Part shown: positions 10,601 through 22,000 of the stretch, in pieces | Layout: every line of letters begins with the position of its first letter | Position numbering within the stretch: position 1 is the stretch's first letter | Assembly: GCF_026151205.1 (NCBI RefSeq) | Contig: NC_087082.1 | Location: 16,771,401-16,835,400, forward strand | Origin: Bolinopsis microptera | Taxonomy: Eukaryota > Ctenophora > Tentaculata > Lobata > Bolinopsidae | Length of the DNA: 64,000 bases | Direction of reading: 5' to 3' | The notes under the pieces: generated by a model | Seen by the model: the letters and a program-made list of their open reading frames with translations, nothing else | Told to the model about the DNA's origin: nothing | Databases searched by the model: none | Position numbers and translations under genes: made by a program

Positions 10601-13600
10601 TTCACTTTGGCTGAGGAGTTTGAGTACATGAACTTAATGCACTCAAAGAATCTCCCTTGAATACCCATTTTCCACAACTTGTATAGGAGTGCCTCACGAC
10701 AGATGGAATCAAACGCTTTGGCATAATCGACAAAGCATGTGTATAGCCTTTGGCGTTTCTTGGTGACATACTTTTCCACGCAGGTTGAAAGTGTGAAAAT
10801 GTGGTCTGCTGTCTGTGCGTCTTTACAGAAACCTAGTTGGTTGGCTGTATCAGGATCACATTGATCACGGAATGATATCAATCTTTTCAGCAATATGCTT
10901 GCAAAGAGCTTTCCGAGATTGCTCGCTACAGCGATGGCTCTGTAGTTGTTTGGATCATAGATATCACCTTTTTTGTGTAGTGGTGTAACTACTGATGAAG
11001 TCCATGGGTAAATTGATAGGCTTAGGCAGTGGTTGAAGAGGTTGAGGACTGCTTTGAGCATGGATCGCGTTGAGGCTTTGAAGAATTCATTAGAAATTAG
11101 ATCTTCGGAAACTGCCTTTCCTTTTTTAGTGGCCTTAATGCAAGCACATAGCTCTTCCATCTTTATATCTTGATCCAAAAGCTTGGTCAGGTCGTCACAA
11201 ATGTTGTTTTTCTGCATCTTTGACTGTAGCTCTGCGATCTTAGAGTCTTTGATGTTCTTTTTGCCGTAAAGTTCACTGAAGAACTTGCAAAAGTTGACTC
11301 TTCTTTTTGGTGCTACCATATTTATTATGTCTCGGCCCTTTCTGACGACTTGAGGCGTTTTTTCGGGGCATCACTTGTTCAGCAACCTGATGATACAGCT
11401 CAACAATTTGGTTGTTAAGGTTAAGAACGTCTTGAGGGGTTTTGCATGAACTTGTAGCCAGAGTTTCCGTCTTTTCCTTTATACTAGGGTCACCCATAGC
11501 TAGCAAGAATTTGAGCTCAGCATTATCCTCACATGGCCATTTGTACTTCCTGGGCGCGTCCTCGAGGTCACGCAGTATTTCTTCTGAAAGGGTTATGTTG
11601 TGTCTCAGGCTAAGTGTTGTGACAGAGGGTTTGTGATCGGAGAATTTGTTCAAATCAAGGACTCTAAAACTCTTAACGATCGCTTTTATGTCAGCTCCTA
11701 CGGCAACATAGTCTACAACGCTAGCTCCGCCATAATTCACCGATGTTAATGTTTTAACCTTGACCAGGTGGTGGTAGTGAGGAGAGATACAGGTGCTAAT
11801 GTTTTAACCTTGACCAGGTGGTGGTAGTGAGGAGAGATACAGGTGTTAATGTTTTAACCTTGACCAGGTGGTGGTAGTGAGGAGAGATACAGGTGTTAAT
11901 GTTTTAACCTTGACCAGGTGGTGGTAGTGAGGAGAGATACAGGTGTTAATGTTTTAACCTTGACCAGGTGGTGGTAGTGAGGAGAGATACAGGTGTTAAT
12001 GTTTTAACCTTGACCAGGTGGTGGTAGTGAGGAGAGATACAGGTGTTAATGTTTTAACCTTGACCAGGTGGTGGTAGTGAGGAGAGATACAGGTGCTGAT
12101 GTTTTAACCTTGACCAGGTGGTGGTAGTGAGGAGAGATACAGGTGCTGATGTTTTAACCTTGACCAGGTGGTGGTAGTGAGGAGAGATACAGGTGTTGAT
12201 GTTTTAACCTTGACCAGGTGGTGGTAGTGAGGAGAGATACAGGTGTTGATGTTTTAACCTTGACCAGGTGGTGGTAGTGAGGAGAGATACAGGTGTTAAT
12301 GTTTTAACCTTGACCAGGTGGTGGTAGTGAGGAGAGATACAGGTGTTAATGTTTTAACCTTGACCAGGTGGTGGTAGTGAGGAGAGATACAGGTGTTAAT
12401 GTTTTAACCTTGACCAGGTGGTGGTAGTGAGGAGAGATACAGGTGTTAATGTTTTAACCTTGACCAGGTGGTGGTAGTGAGGAGAGATACAGGTGTTAAT
12501 GTTTTAACCTTGACCAGGTGGTGGTAGTGGGGAGAGATACAGGTGTTAATGTTTTGACCTTGACCAGGTGGTGGTAGTGAGGAGAGATACAGGTGTTAAT
12601 GTTTTGACCTTGACCAGGTGGTGGTAGTGAGGAGAGATACAGGTCTTAATGTTTTGACCTTGACCAGTTGGTGGTAGTGAGGAGAGGTACAGGTGTTAAT
12701 GTTTTAACCTTGACCAGGTGGTGGTAGTGAGGAGAGGTACAGGTGTTAATGTTTTAACCTTGACCAGGTGGTGGTAGTGAGGAGAGATACAGGTGTTAAT
12801 GTTTTAACCTTGACCAGGTGGTGGTAGTGAGGAGAGATACAGGTGTTAATGTTTTAACCTTGACCAGGTGGTGGTAGTGAGGAGAGATACAGGTGTTAAT
12901 GTTTTAACCTTGACCAGGTGGTGGTAGTGAGGAGAGATACAGGTGTTAATGTTTTAACCTTGACCAGGTGGTGGTAGTGAGGAGAGATACAGGTGCTAAT
13001 GTTTTAACCTTGACCAGGTGGTGGTAGTGAGGAGAGATACAGGTGTTAATGTTTTAACCTTGACCAGGTGGTGGTAGTGAGGAGAGATACAGGTGTTAAT
13101 GTTTTAACCTTGACCAGGTGGTGGTAGTGAGGAGAGATACAGGTGTTAATGTTTTAACCTTGACCAGGTGGTGGTAGTGAGGAGAGATACAGGTGTTGAT
13201 GTTTTAACCTTGACCAGGTGGTGGTAGTGAGGAGAGATACAGGTGTTGATGTTTTAACCTTGACCAGGTGGTGGTAGTGAGGAGAGATACAGGTGTTAAT
13301 GTTTTAACCTTGACCAGGTGGTGGTAGTGAGGAGAGATACAGGTGTTAATGTTTTAACCTTGACCAGGTGGTGGTAGTGAGGAGAGATACAGGTGTTAAT
13401 GTTTTAACCTTGACCAGGTGGTGGAAGTGAGGAGAGATACAGGTGTTAATGTTTTAACCTTGACCAGGTGGTGGTATTGAGGAGAGATACAGGTGTTAAT
13501 GTTTTAACCTTGACCAGGTGGTGGTATTGAGGAGAGATACAGGTGTTAATGTTTTAACCTTGACCAGGTGGTGGTAGTGAGGAGAGATACAGGTGTTAAT

Positions 13601-14750
13601 GTTTTAACCTTGACCAGGTGGTGGTAGTGAGGAGAGATACAGGTGTTAATGTTTTAACCTTGACCAGGTGGTGGTAGTGAGGAGAGATACAGGTGTTAAT
13701 GTTTTAACCTTGACCAGGTGGTGGTAGTGAGGAGAGATACAGGTGTTAATGTTTTAACCTTGACCAGGTGGTGGTAGTGAGGAGAGATACAGGTGTTAAT
13801 GTTTTAACCTTGACCAGGTGGTGGTAGTGAGGAGAGATACAGGTGTTAATGTTTTAACCTTGACCAGGTGGTGGTAGTGAGGAGAGATACAGGTGTTAAT
13901 GTTTTAACCTTGACCAGGTGGTGGTAGTGAGGAGAGATACAGGTGTTAATGTTTTAACCTTGACCAGGTGGTGGTAGTGAGGAGAGATACAGGTGTTAAT
14001 GTTTTAACCTTGACCAGGTGGTGGTAGTGAGGAGAGATACAGGTGTTAATGTTTTAACCTTGACCAGGTGGTGGTAGTGAGGAGAGATACAGGTGTTAAT
14101 GTTTTAACCTTGACCAGGTGGTGGTAGTGAGGAGAGATACAGGTGTTAATGTTTTAACCTTGACCAGGTGGTGGTAGTGAGGAGAGATACAGGTGTTAAA
14201 GCAACCCTCCAGAATGAGAACCTGGACGACCAACTCAGCAAGCTCCTTGACACAATACACGACGACATGTACAACAGGGCGCTAGTGGAGAGGGATGCTA
14301 ACATGGCTGTCACTACAAACTGGGAGGAGTTCTGCAAGCTGCTCGACCAGAAGAAGATCATCCAGGCACCGTATTGTGGAGGTTAGTTACAGTGTGGGAT
14401 ATTTCCTTGTGTTTGTGTGTGCGATTATTTGAACTGTTAATTTAGAGAAGCAAATAGTTTTTACAATATGTATTTATGATAAAGGTTTGATTAAACCTCA
14501 TTTAATTAAAGTGTCCTTTGCTATTCTTCACTAGCATTCCCCAAATCCTGCAGACATCTCCTGCGAAGAAATAATCAAGAAGGAAAGTGCTCGGACAGAG
14601 GTGACGGAGGATGATAAGGCGCCCGCTATGGGTGCTAAGAGTCTCTGCATTCCATTCGATCAGCCCGCTGATGCTACCTGTGAGACATGTATACAACAAA
14701 ATTGTTGCAAACCCGCCACGGCTTACACTTTGTTCGGAAGAAGTTACTAG
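7658..14750 (+). CDS. EPRS1: Bifunctional glutamyl/prolyl-tRNA synthetase, 3' exons
   Basis: Three exons encode the C-terminal prolyl-tRNA synthetase half, which charges tRNA-Pro in the cytosolic multi-synthetase complex. Exon 7658-7870 carries the anticodon-binding segment ([28 protein letters not shown]). Exon 14168-14381 continues with VRRDTGVK. Exon 14554-14750 carries the zinc-binding tail (MGAKSLCIPF, CETC, NCCK) and ends TLFGRSY at the TAG. Phases agree (0, then 1) and all junctions are GT-AG. Upstream exons lie outside the window or are absent, so only about the last 207 residues are present. The 6.3-kb intron 7871-14167 consists mostly of a 50-bp minisatellite copied from the acceptor and start of exon 14168, plus a LINE. 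Identity is near certain; whether the locus still makes normal mRNA is unknown. Confidence 0.93.
7920..7963. mobile_element. Solo end of the GGGGTCGTTCACATATTACG MITE
   Basis: TGATTACGTAATATGTGAAC followed by GACCCC matches one terminal inverted repeat of the MITE at 20396-20536 and of the elements at 44714 and 46148. Only one end is present, just inside the EPRS intron, about 50 bp after the donor. Confidence 0.5.
8049..8854 (+). repeat. 50-bp minisatellite, first array (16 copies)
   Basis: Sixteen head-to-tail copies; the first spacing is 51 bp (one extra T), the rest exactly 50. Each unit joins intron sequence TTTTAACCTTGACCAG to the first 28 nt of the downstream EPRS exon (GTGGTGGTAGTGAGG, then AGAGATACAGGTG). 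Several copies in this array carry a T-to-C change (GGCAGTG) not seen in the second array. The array is cut at 8855 by the LINE tail. Confidence 0.95.
9133..11319 (-). CDS. LINE copy A reverse transcriptase ORF
   Basis: A 728-residue frame. It has the thumb/finger motifs TPLHKKGD and NYRAIAVAS, the catalytic DYAKAFDS block, the GTEQGHPMSPELF motif, the active-site ADD in LLWADDLVLLA, and a C-terminal zinc-knuckle-like CRHCC...EDEHHILYECPLY. It copies element RNA into the target site in family members. The upstream endonuclease frame (11273-11740) is in another frame and overlaps by 47 bp, so a frameshift separates the two parts and this copy cannot make the full polyprotein. The start lies inside the old polyprotein and is not a real initiation site. 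Confidence 0.85.
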   Translation of the reverse strand: MVAPKRRVNFCKFFSELYGKKNIKDSKIAELQSKMQKNNICDDLTKLLDQDIKMEELCACIKATKKGKAVSEDLISNEFFKASTRSMLKAVLNLFNHCLSLSIYPWTSSVVTPLHKKGDIYDPNNYRAIAVASNLGKLFASILLKRLISFRDQCDPDTANQLGFCKDAQTADHIFTLSTCVEKYVTKKRQRLYTCFVDYAKAFDSICREALLYKLWKMGIQGRFFECIKFMYSNSSAKVKLLDKLSQKIDIICGTEQGHPMSPELFKCFVHQLSHDLNNIEGVKVPVLNDTDITHLLWADDLVLLALNKHSLQQMLDVLNNYCSEWGLTVNIGKTSVLVFNPTGRHLKESHEFKLGEQQIPSGREYCYLGITFTLSGSLKLTQQKLRQKALRSYFSLKSYIDTRHIRKSILFKLYDTLIVPVVSYGCQVWLPSTALFRNFPTNTSTTPETGNVCTLIARDPLENFHLSLLKWTLGVRKSTSNAAIWGDTGRHPLGITLSKQVFNYKERLEQMVVDGRDCFARHAFEEQATLNLSWFSTLEQMQETIEASERNQGLRPSQIRKSLQKWFINSWETERTSNRKLSFYNLVKRKFAQETYLALDLKPNCSKKIAQFRSSSHRFNVETGRYGKKRFNIKHRACRHCCSSDDDLLDLLYELPGAYPVIEDEHHILYECPLYEDLRKNLHHRTRDLLVMREEPGEIFDDSTTIRDIGRFLNKVDERRFPKKNTE
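11273..11740 (-). pseudogene. LINE copy A endonuclease C-terminal remnant
   Basis: A 155-residue frame beginning at the truncation point. SVVDYVAV and FSDHKPSV match the last conserved blocks of apurinic-like (APE) endonucleases of LINEs. The linker after it is rich in K/R and runs into a stop after a frameshift relative to the reverse transcriptase frame. It lacks the N-terminal catalytic residues, so it is not functional. Confidence 0.75.
11743..14198 (+). repeat. 50-bp minisatellite, second array (49 copies)
   Basis: Forty-nine perfectly phased 50-bp units; the last is the genuine acceptor and exon start at 14168. Variants are sparse and clustered (GTTGAT or GCTGAT for GTTAAT, TTTTGACC for TTTTAACC, GGTATTGA for GGTAGTGA in two neighbours), as expected for local unequal exchange. 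Each unit contains TTGACCAG|GTGG, so the intron offers 48 decoy 3' splice sites here before the real one. Confidence 0.95.
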
Positions 14751-14922
14751 AATATTTGGATAGGACTCTCATAGCTGGCTGTTAGGGGTCTTTGACTATT
14801 GGTCATTCATGGTTTAAGGTTTTATTGGGCGTTTCTTTTGAAAATGGTGTTTTATTTGTTTGTGTTCAACATCATCACAAGTGATCACAAATTTGCAGCA
14901 TAAAAAAAAATCTAAACATGTG

Positions 14923-17875
14923 GGGGGGGGGGGTCAACCTCATTTTACCTCACGAGGCCAGCCAAAAAAGGCAAAATTGGGATGAGGTAAAATGAGGTAA
15001 AATGAGGTAAATAAATCTAGTTTTCTAAGCCTTTTTTTAGAGACAAAAAAGGTTTATTCGAAGTCATTATACTATAATTCGAGGCTGTGCATGGTCTCCC
15101 ATGATATTTAATGTTTTATAAGGGGTGATGTGGTCCCTGGGAAGGGGCATTCCCAGTTTAACCTACTTACTCTCCAAACTTGGGGTAAATAAAACTTCGC
15201 ATTATAATTATTATTTATGAAAAGAAAATTGAACATTTCAATTTCCATGATCCATTAGGATATTGTAAATAGCACTTGCTAAGTTTTGTAAAGGAATTAG
15301 CAATAACTTTAGTGTCGCTTTGGCAGTTGCCAATTTATGGGGATATTTCCGCATTGCATGACATGGACCATTTAAATAATATCTTAATTTGATATTGCGA
15401 TTATCGAGTCACTCTGAAACAAATTGTGTCTAACTAGACCAAATGTAAACAACAGTTGTGCATGGAACTGGATTGGATATCTACATGAATTTGCATGTCG
15501 AAATTGCATAGTGAAAGGTAATTTTATAATAAATTACTCATATAAACTCATACTTCATACAATTCTAAGTTAGTTACTCATATCTCTTGTACAGACTTTT
15601 TTACAAGGACATTGACAAATGATACTCACATTAGGCATTCATTATTGCATCTAAATTATTTCACTTGCATTAGGCTTAGAAATTTATTCTCTGGTCAACA
15701 GATTTCAAATGTTTAATTAATTTGTAGTATGACAGTAAGGTATATAAGAAGTTATTTAATTTTGCTTGGGCTATTATATTGACTAGGTATTGAGGTTTAA
15801 TGATGATATGGAATTTGAATTCTATATAAATTTACACTATGTGGTTGGGGCATTTTGCATAGTAAATATGGTTACTACTCATATATATCATATTATTTGA
15901 TTGGTATTCGATTTCTGATTATTTCTCTAGGAATATGATTATTATATCTCAATTTGGCTTTAGGTAGGGTGCCCCGCTAAAAGAACTGGATTCTTCCAGG
16001 AAGCATCCCGTGCACAGAGCTTGGTCTACATATATATTAAATTATTAACCATTCATTCTGTATGTGCACGGAAATTTATTTCAAAAAAAAAAAAAAAAAA
16101 AAAAGTTCTTATGTAGTATGTTCAATGTTCATGATTCGCTGTAGAATAAAGGGCGGTTCACAAAACCACATTTCGTTTAAATAATTAGATATCACCTCTA
16201 ATTAGTTGCTCTATAGGGTCGGGAACAACCAAAAATTTTTTTGTGTCTCTACGGTTTCGTATAATACTGACTTGGGCCACGCCCATATTTTTCACCAATT
16301 TTTAACAGGTAAAATTCTTTAAATCGTCAATTTAGTCACAAAGGAGTATGGAAGGAGTTCTAAATGTGTGCTCCTCTAATATAAACAGTAGGAAATGGTT
16401 AACTTTAGTCGAGGTTTCAGGTCTCTACAATGTCGGGAAGTTCCTGCAGGAATTTGCGCATTGCGCTGAAGCGCAAGATTCACAGCGCCAAAAGCGAAGG
16501 TCGTAGAGACATGAGACCTTAACTAAAGTTAACCATTTCTTACCATTGCTATAAGAGTATGCCACTTTCAGAGTCCTGAACACACTCCTACAGCTCTTAA
16601 TCGTCAATTACATGTATATGAATTTTACCTGTTAAAATATATCATCTTTAACTGATATCAATTTAGTTTAACACTGTTAATTTTTGTTTTCAACATAATA
16701 CTTCACACCAAACTAACGCACAATATGATAATATAAAAAAGGAAGGTTTTCCTTGGATTCCAAATTCAACTTTGATTATATCCTGGCACTGATTATCATT
16801 TCTCGATTGTTCTCCATTTTCCAATGCAGTCAGCAAGTTCCAATTAAGGTAGACATAGCTCGTCATTGATAGGATCAGTATTAAATGAGGTCGAATGATT
16901 ACTTCATGGCTCGTCACTAACTGGATCAGCATAACATGACTAACAACTAACGCGAACGAGGTCCAGTGATCTCTTACTGATACGTCAAGACAAGATCAGT
17001 AAATAGCTAAAAATATCGAAAAAAATTAGCTTAGAAATTACAGAGTACAAATGCTTTCTTCACAACTAACTCTTCGGCCTCATCTTTTTAAATCACTCAT
17101 TCCCTCTGAAACAAGATAATGCTTAGGACCAGGAGGAGCTTAGTTAACTTCTTGTATGATTCGGTAAGAGGAAAATTCCTTAGTAAGCTAACATTCTTTT
17201 GTAGGATGTTACCACTTATCATATCTGTTATCCAGCATAATCCCACAACTAGACCCTCTTATTCTTGAGTCTTGACAATGACAGTAGCAATGTACACTAT
17301 TTTGATGCTCGATCCAGGTCTCCAAGAAAACCTTCCTTTTTATATTCTCATATAGTGTGTTAGTTTGGTGTGAAGTATTACTTTCTTTTTTAAAACTAAC
17401 AGTGTTAAACTAAAATGATATCAGTAAAAGATGATATATTTTAACAGGTAAAATTCATATAATTGACGATTAAGAGATATGGGAGTGTGTTCAGGACTCT
17501 GAAAGTGCATACTCTTATAGCAATGGTATGAAATGGTTAACTTTAGTCAAGGTCTCATGTCTCTACGACCTTCGCTTTTGGCGCTGTGAATCTTGCGCTT
17601 CAAGCGCAATGCGCAAATTCCTGCATGAACTTCCCGACATTGTAGAGACCTGAGACCTCGACTAAAGTTAACCATTTCTTACTGTTTATATTAGAGGAGC
17701 ACACATTTAGAACTCCTTCCATACTCCTTCGTGACTAAATTGACGATTTAGATAATTTTACCTGTTAAAATTTTTGCCGAGATTTACCTCATTTTACCTC
17801 ACAAGGCCAGCCAAAAAAGGCAAAATTGGGATGAGGTAAAATGAGGTAAAATGAGGTTGACCCCCCCCCCCCCCC
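14923..17875. mobile_element. 2.95-kb G-run-ended fold-back transposon
   Basis: The left end is a G-run then TCAACCTCATTTTACCTCA. The right end is its reverse complement, TGAGGTTGA then a C-run. ACATGTG flanks both sides (14916-14922 and 17876-17882), a 7-bp candidate target duplication. A block GAGGCCAGCCAAAAAAGGCA sits in the same orientation beside the left terminus, and with one change beside the right. The interior contains a second, much longer inverted repeat (separate entry), and no transposase frame is visible, so the element is non-autonomous. Confidence 0.65.
16297..17779. repeat. ~450-bp inverted repeat arms with 565-bp spacer
   Basis: The arm 16297-16757 starts TTTTTAACAGGTAAAATTC and ends in AAGGAAGGTTTTCCTTGG. 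The arm 17323-17779 is its reverse complement with a modest number of differences. Shared internal landmarks are TCGTCAATTTAGTCAC, GGTCGTAGAGACATGAGACC, GTTAACCATTTCTTAC and CTTCACACCAAACTAAC. The arms could form a very long stem if transcribed. The spacer is unique AT-rich DNA. Confidence 0.8.
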
Positions 17876-17882
17876 ACATGTG

Positions 17883-19085
17883 CGGAATCGCACTATTTGC
17901 AAAATATTACCGCACCTACATGTTCCCTTGCTCCTTTAGAGTCTTTGCTCTTCGATCAAGAGTAAAGCACAGAGATATGATAAAAAACAATTGATTACTA
18001 TTATAGAACCTGGATCTGTATTCTGCATTAAAATAGAGGGGAACCCATGTTTAAAATTAACAAATAAACTAAAAGTAAATGATATCAATTATAATTACCT
18101 ATATTATATAATGATTGTGGAGAGACCTTGGAGAAGCCCCAAAGCGAGCGACCGATTTCATTTCGGTATACTTTGTATTTGAGGTCGGTTGTCGGTTATT
18201 TCCTTTTGTTTGGGAAATGGAGACACTGGCAGTGGTCCACTCTACCCAATTATGGGTTTTGGTAAAATTAATTCATACGTACTTTGTTCGAAACACTGTA
18301 TTAATATTATCAAAGTTATCAAAATTCTGATAAATCAAATTATAGAATTTGTGTATTGCATAAATATTTTCATCCAGAAAGAAAATAAACACGCCAGATA
18401 CTAAAATTGTTATTAAATGTTTCCAGTTTATTTATTAACGGAAATCGTCATCAAAATAAAGGTTAGCCAAAATCACCGAGCTTTAAGTTTACAGTTCCTT
18501 AATCTCTGACTATGATACTTTCATTGTAGGGTTAGCATATCTGTGAATGGTCATGTTCTTCTTTTTATTTCCCAAGTCCCCGTTGCTGTTTTGAGAAATT
18601 CTGCTTATCGTACCATCCCGTCCTTTCTTGTTGGCTTGCAGGGGTTTCCCTGTAAAGCAAAGTTCGGTTACTGTAACATGGAGGGGTATTATTTAAAACA
18701 GGGGATTATTAAAAATAAAAAAGGGTATCATTTAAAACATTAAAGTGATACGAAACGTTTGTTTAGCTTTAAAAATACAGTAAATCGTCTTAGTCTTACT
18801 GTAAATCCAGATTTTGCTCCATGGACTTACAGTAGATTTACTGGTGTTTTGTATGTCTGTCATTGTTGTAATTATTGTGAGTTTTATTTCAAAATTTTAT
18901 AATTTTGTTTGTCAAAATTCAATATGTTATGGTTGTACATATAATAAATGTCAAGTATCAGTGTCAACTGCCATGAATCACATAGTTAACTTGTTCTATA
19001 TGTGCCAAACCATTGATCATGATCAATATTAACACATATATATATATATAGATATCACAGAATGGTTACAAGGTTGGCGGACTGA
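17883..19085. other. Non-genic stretch
   Basis: I see no supported gene. A TATATATATATATA run lies at 19035-19050. Open frames here are short and of AT-driven composition. Confidence 0.4.
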
Positions 19086-22000
19086 TTACAAATTACAACT
19101 GTACTGACCTGTGATCTGACTTTTTATGTGTTCGATGAGGAATTGTTTATCAACATGCTCCGTCTTGATCTGATCCCTCAGTAGTCGTATAGTCAAGTTC
19201 CTTGATGCAGCAAGGCTCCTGCGGGAACCAACATATCTTATAACTATGTAACTTACTGCTTTTTCAACAGATTTATATTAGAATGGTGTTTTATCCTATG
19301 AGATAATAACGATATAACTGGTTAAACTTAGAGATGCTGTCTCCGATTTGTTTTCCATCTGTAACAATGCTTAAAAACAAGTAATCTTACTTGAAGTAGT
19401 ATATGATAAGGAGAACAACGATCACGATAGAAATGGTCACTGCCGTCATCTTCAGATTATCGTAGATGTACGTTTTGAACCCTCCAGAATTTTCAATAAG
19501 GAATCCCAGAGGTTCGTGGATTCTTTCGTTACCTGGTGTCGGAGAGTGGGTGAGACTTAGTGTTATAACCTTAGTTGTTATGAACGTTAAAAAAGTTTTT
19601 TTTAAAGATCGTTGAAAAATATAAACTAAAACCGTTTTCAATCGTTTTTTTTTTCAAAAAGTGGTAAAAAACGTTTTTTATTCCGAAATGAACCGTCCAT
19701 AAAAACTGAGGTTATAATAGCATTGATATGAGTGATTTGAAAGAAGATGAGCTAACTATAGTTAGATTGTAAAATCCGGATTGGAGTATTATTTATGAGT
19801 CGCATTGTTGTAATGTATTCTGTGTAAAATTATCTTTATCCCGGTTGTTGCGACAAGTGAAAATGCTCCTATTAGGGAAAGGAGATTACTCGACGTTTCA
19901 ATGTAACTACATCGTATTCATGATCTCAAATTATTTGTTATATAGTAGTGTTGAAAGTATTAATACTTTCAACACTACTATATTGTTAGATTATCACAGA
20001 AGAGTTGGGCCTGCAAAAACAGAAGACCGACAAACCTCTAAATGGCCCACAATGTTGGCTAGGCTTGAACTGGAAGATGACAAGTCCCACGAAAATAAAC
20101 ACGAAGATGAGGGAGACCAGGAAGACCGCGTTCACCATGCTGCTACTTTGACTGGTTAGCACTACTTTTTGTGGAGGTCTCACATTCGATAATGCACTTG
20201 TTTTCTTCAGGTAGAATATCACAATTACCTGAGATGAATGTGATATTATTTTCAAACCTAACAGAAGGTCATTTCTCGATCGGAATGTAGATCTCGGAAT
20301 TAAAATGAAACCATACATATATTTAGTTCGCGAAACAAACTAAAAATTCCAATAAAATTCAGCTAAGAAGTGTTTTCAATGTTTCTCTATAATAAGGGGT
20401 CGTTCACATATTACGTAATCACTTTTTGGACAATTTTTACCTCCTCCCCCCTCCCCCCCACAGCTATCGTGTCAAAATTACACTAACGTAATCGTTTGGA
20501 AACCGGCCCCTCAGCTGATTACGTAATATGTGAACAGTCGTATAACGGCGAACTAACCTCGATAACAGCAACACAAGACATTAGAGGCGAGAAGAACATA
20601 GCAGACCAGAATATCATTTGCTTATAGCACAGATCCAGTATCTCCTTAGGAATGTTAAACTCTGGCTGCTCCACCCTGGCTCGAATCCACTTGACATTGT
20701 TGATCAGGACATTCCGCAGTACTTCCGACACGAGCAGACTCGAACAAAACACGATGAAGTCGATAATACACAGCTGGTAAAGTTGAGCTCCGATGTAATT
20801 CTCCCAGCAGTTGTATTGTAACGTGTTGTTGTCTGTCTGCCAGGGTTGTTCTGGAAATGTTAGCAATGATGATTTGTGTCAGAAAAGAAAGGCTTTATAA
20901 TACAGCTAGTCTTCATTTTGGCTACAGCCAGTTATATTTATATTTGAAGACTTTTATTTAATGTTTGATGTTTTAGTGTTTAGGGGCAGATTTTCTCATT
21001 TTCAGGGGGTAAATTTACTTACTTATATCTCCACTGTATTTTGTCGCCTGATAAAGAACGTAAAGGAAGACACACACATTGAACAGCTTCATGATAAACG
21101 ACCTGACCATGGTTATGGCAATCCTCGTACTTTGAAATTTGTAGAACTCATAATTTCCCAGAATTTCAAAGAAGATCGGGAAGATAATGTTGGAAAGAGA
21201 CACAATGATAGACGCAGAGTAGGAGGACCACACTTTTGCAACCTCCGCAGACAATTGTTCAGTTGAAAAGTTACCGAGCTGTATGTCCTCGAAGGTTGAT
21301 TTGTCGATTTTCTCTCCACACATATCGGTAGAGTTAGCAGCAGATTCTGATGTGTACTGTACTACCTCGCTATAGTACAAAAATACGGTCCCAATCATGG
21401 CTGCCAGAGATATTCCGTTGGTGCAAATTCTCAGGATAATAAGCCCGATTTCCTTTTTGTAAGAGCGCTTCATGAACTTCTGCGCGTCGTTGCTGAGAGC
21501 TTCCTTTAGTGACTTGACTACAGTTGCGCTTTTAAGTTGTGCTGTTTTCTTGTTGTTGATGGTGAAGTCCCAGCCTGCAAGCACTAACTCTGCGTACGTT
21601 TTTGTTTCGATCTTTTCAGCAGCCGACTTTTTGAATAGTCTGGCGATATTGTTCAGGATGAAGATCAGTGCCACCAGGAAGTATAATAAGCCCACAACAA
21701 GATACGCTAGAGGAAAGTTGTAGGTAGTTTTCTCAACTGTGCCACTTGTCCGAGTAATATTGCTAGCGGGATACCACCCAAGATAAAGAGCAGTTCCCTC
21801 CATCCACCCCTGACCAGTCAAAAATTGGAGGATGGCGTTACTAATATCAGCAGCAGTATCATCACCTTCAACGAAGTTGGGATTGGTACAATTAAGGTCC
21901 TCTTTGTTTAGTAGTGTTGGTGTATCTGGGGTATGACGTTCTGCCATCCAAATACCAGGAGCCACAATAAAGCCAAGAGCAATAACCATGGATATTATGT

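Larger units (their letters stand above)
8855..11742 (-). mobile_element. Non-LTR retrotransposon (LINE), copy A, 5'-truncated
   Basis: Inserted in antisense to EPRS inside the 50-bp array. The 3' end, at the low coordinate, has three tandem copies of the 11-bp unit TTTAATTCCTG. The 5' end is truncated within an APE-type endonuclease (VDYVAVG then SDHKP near 11640-11715). The order is endonuclease remnant, reverse transcriptase, C-terminal Cys/His domain, 3' UTR of about 280 bp, tail. Copy B at 50998-52951 is almost identical, so both insertions are young. LINE class is certain; clade is not assigned. Confidence 0.92.

Noticed and set aside
8049..14198. CRISPR-like array
   Set aside because: Units are contiguous without spacers, the host is an animal, and the unit is part of the EPRS exon boundary.
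18814..19032. Possible extra TMC or unrelated small membrane gene
   Set aside because: The TMC frame already closes at 19086, and this AT-rich plus-strand frame has no supporting features.
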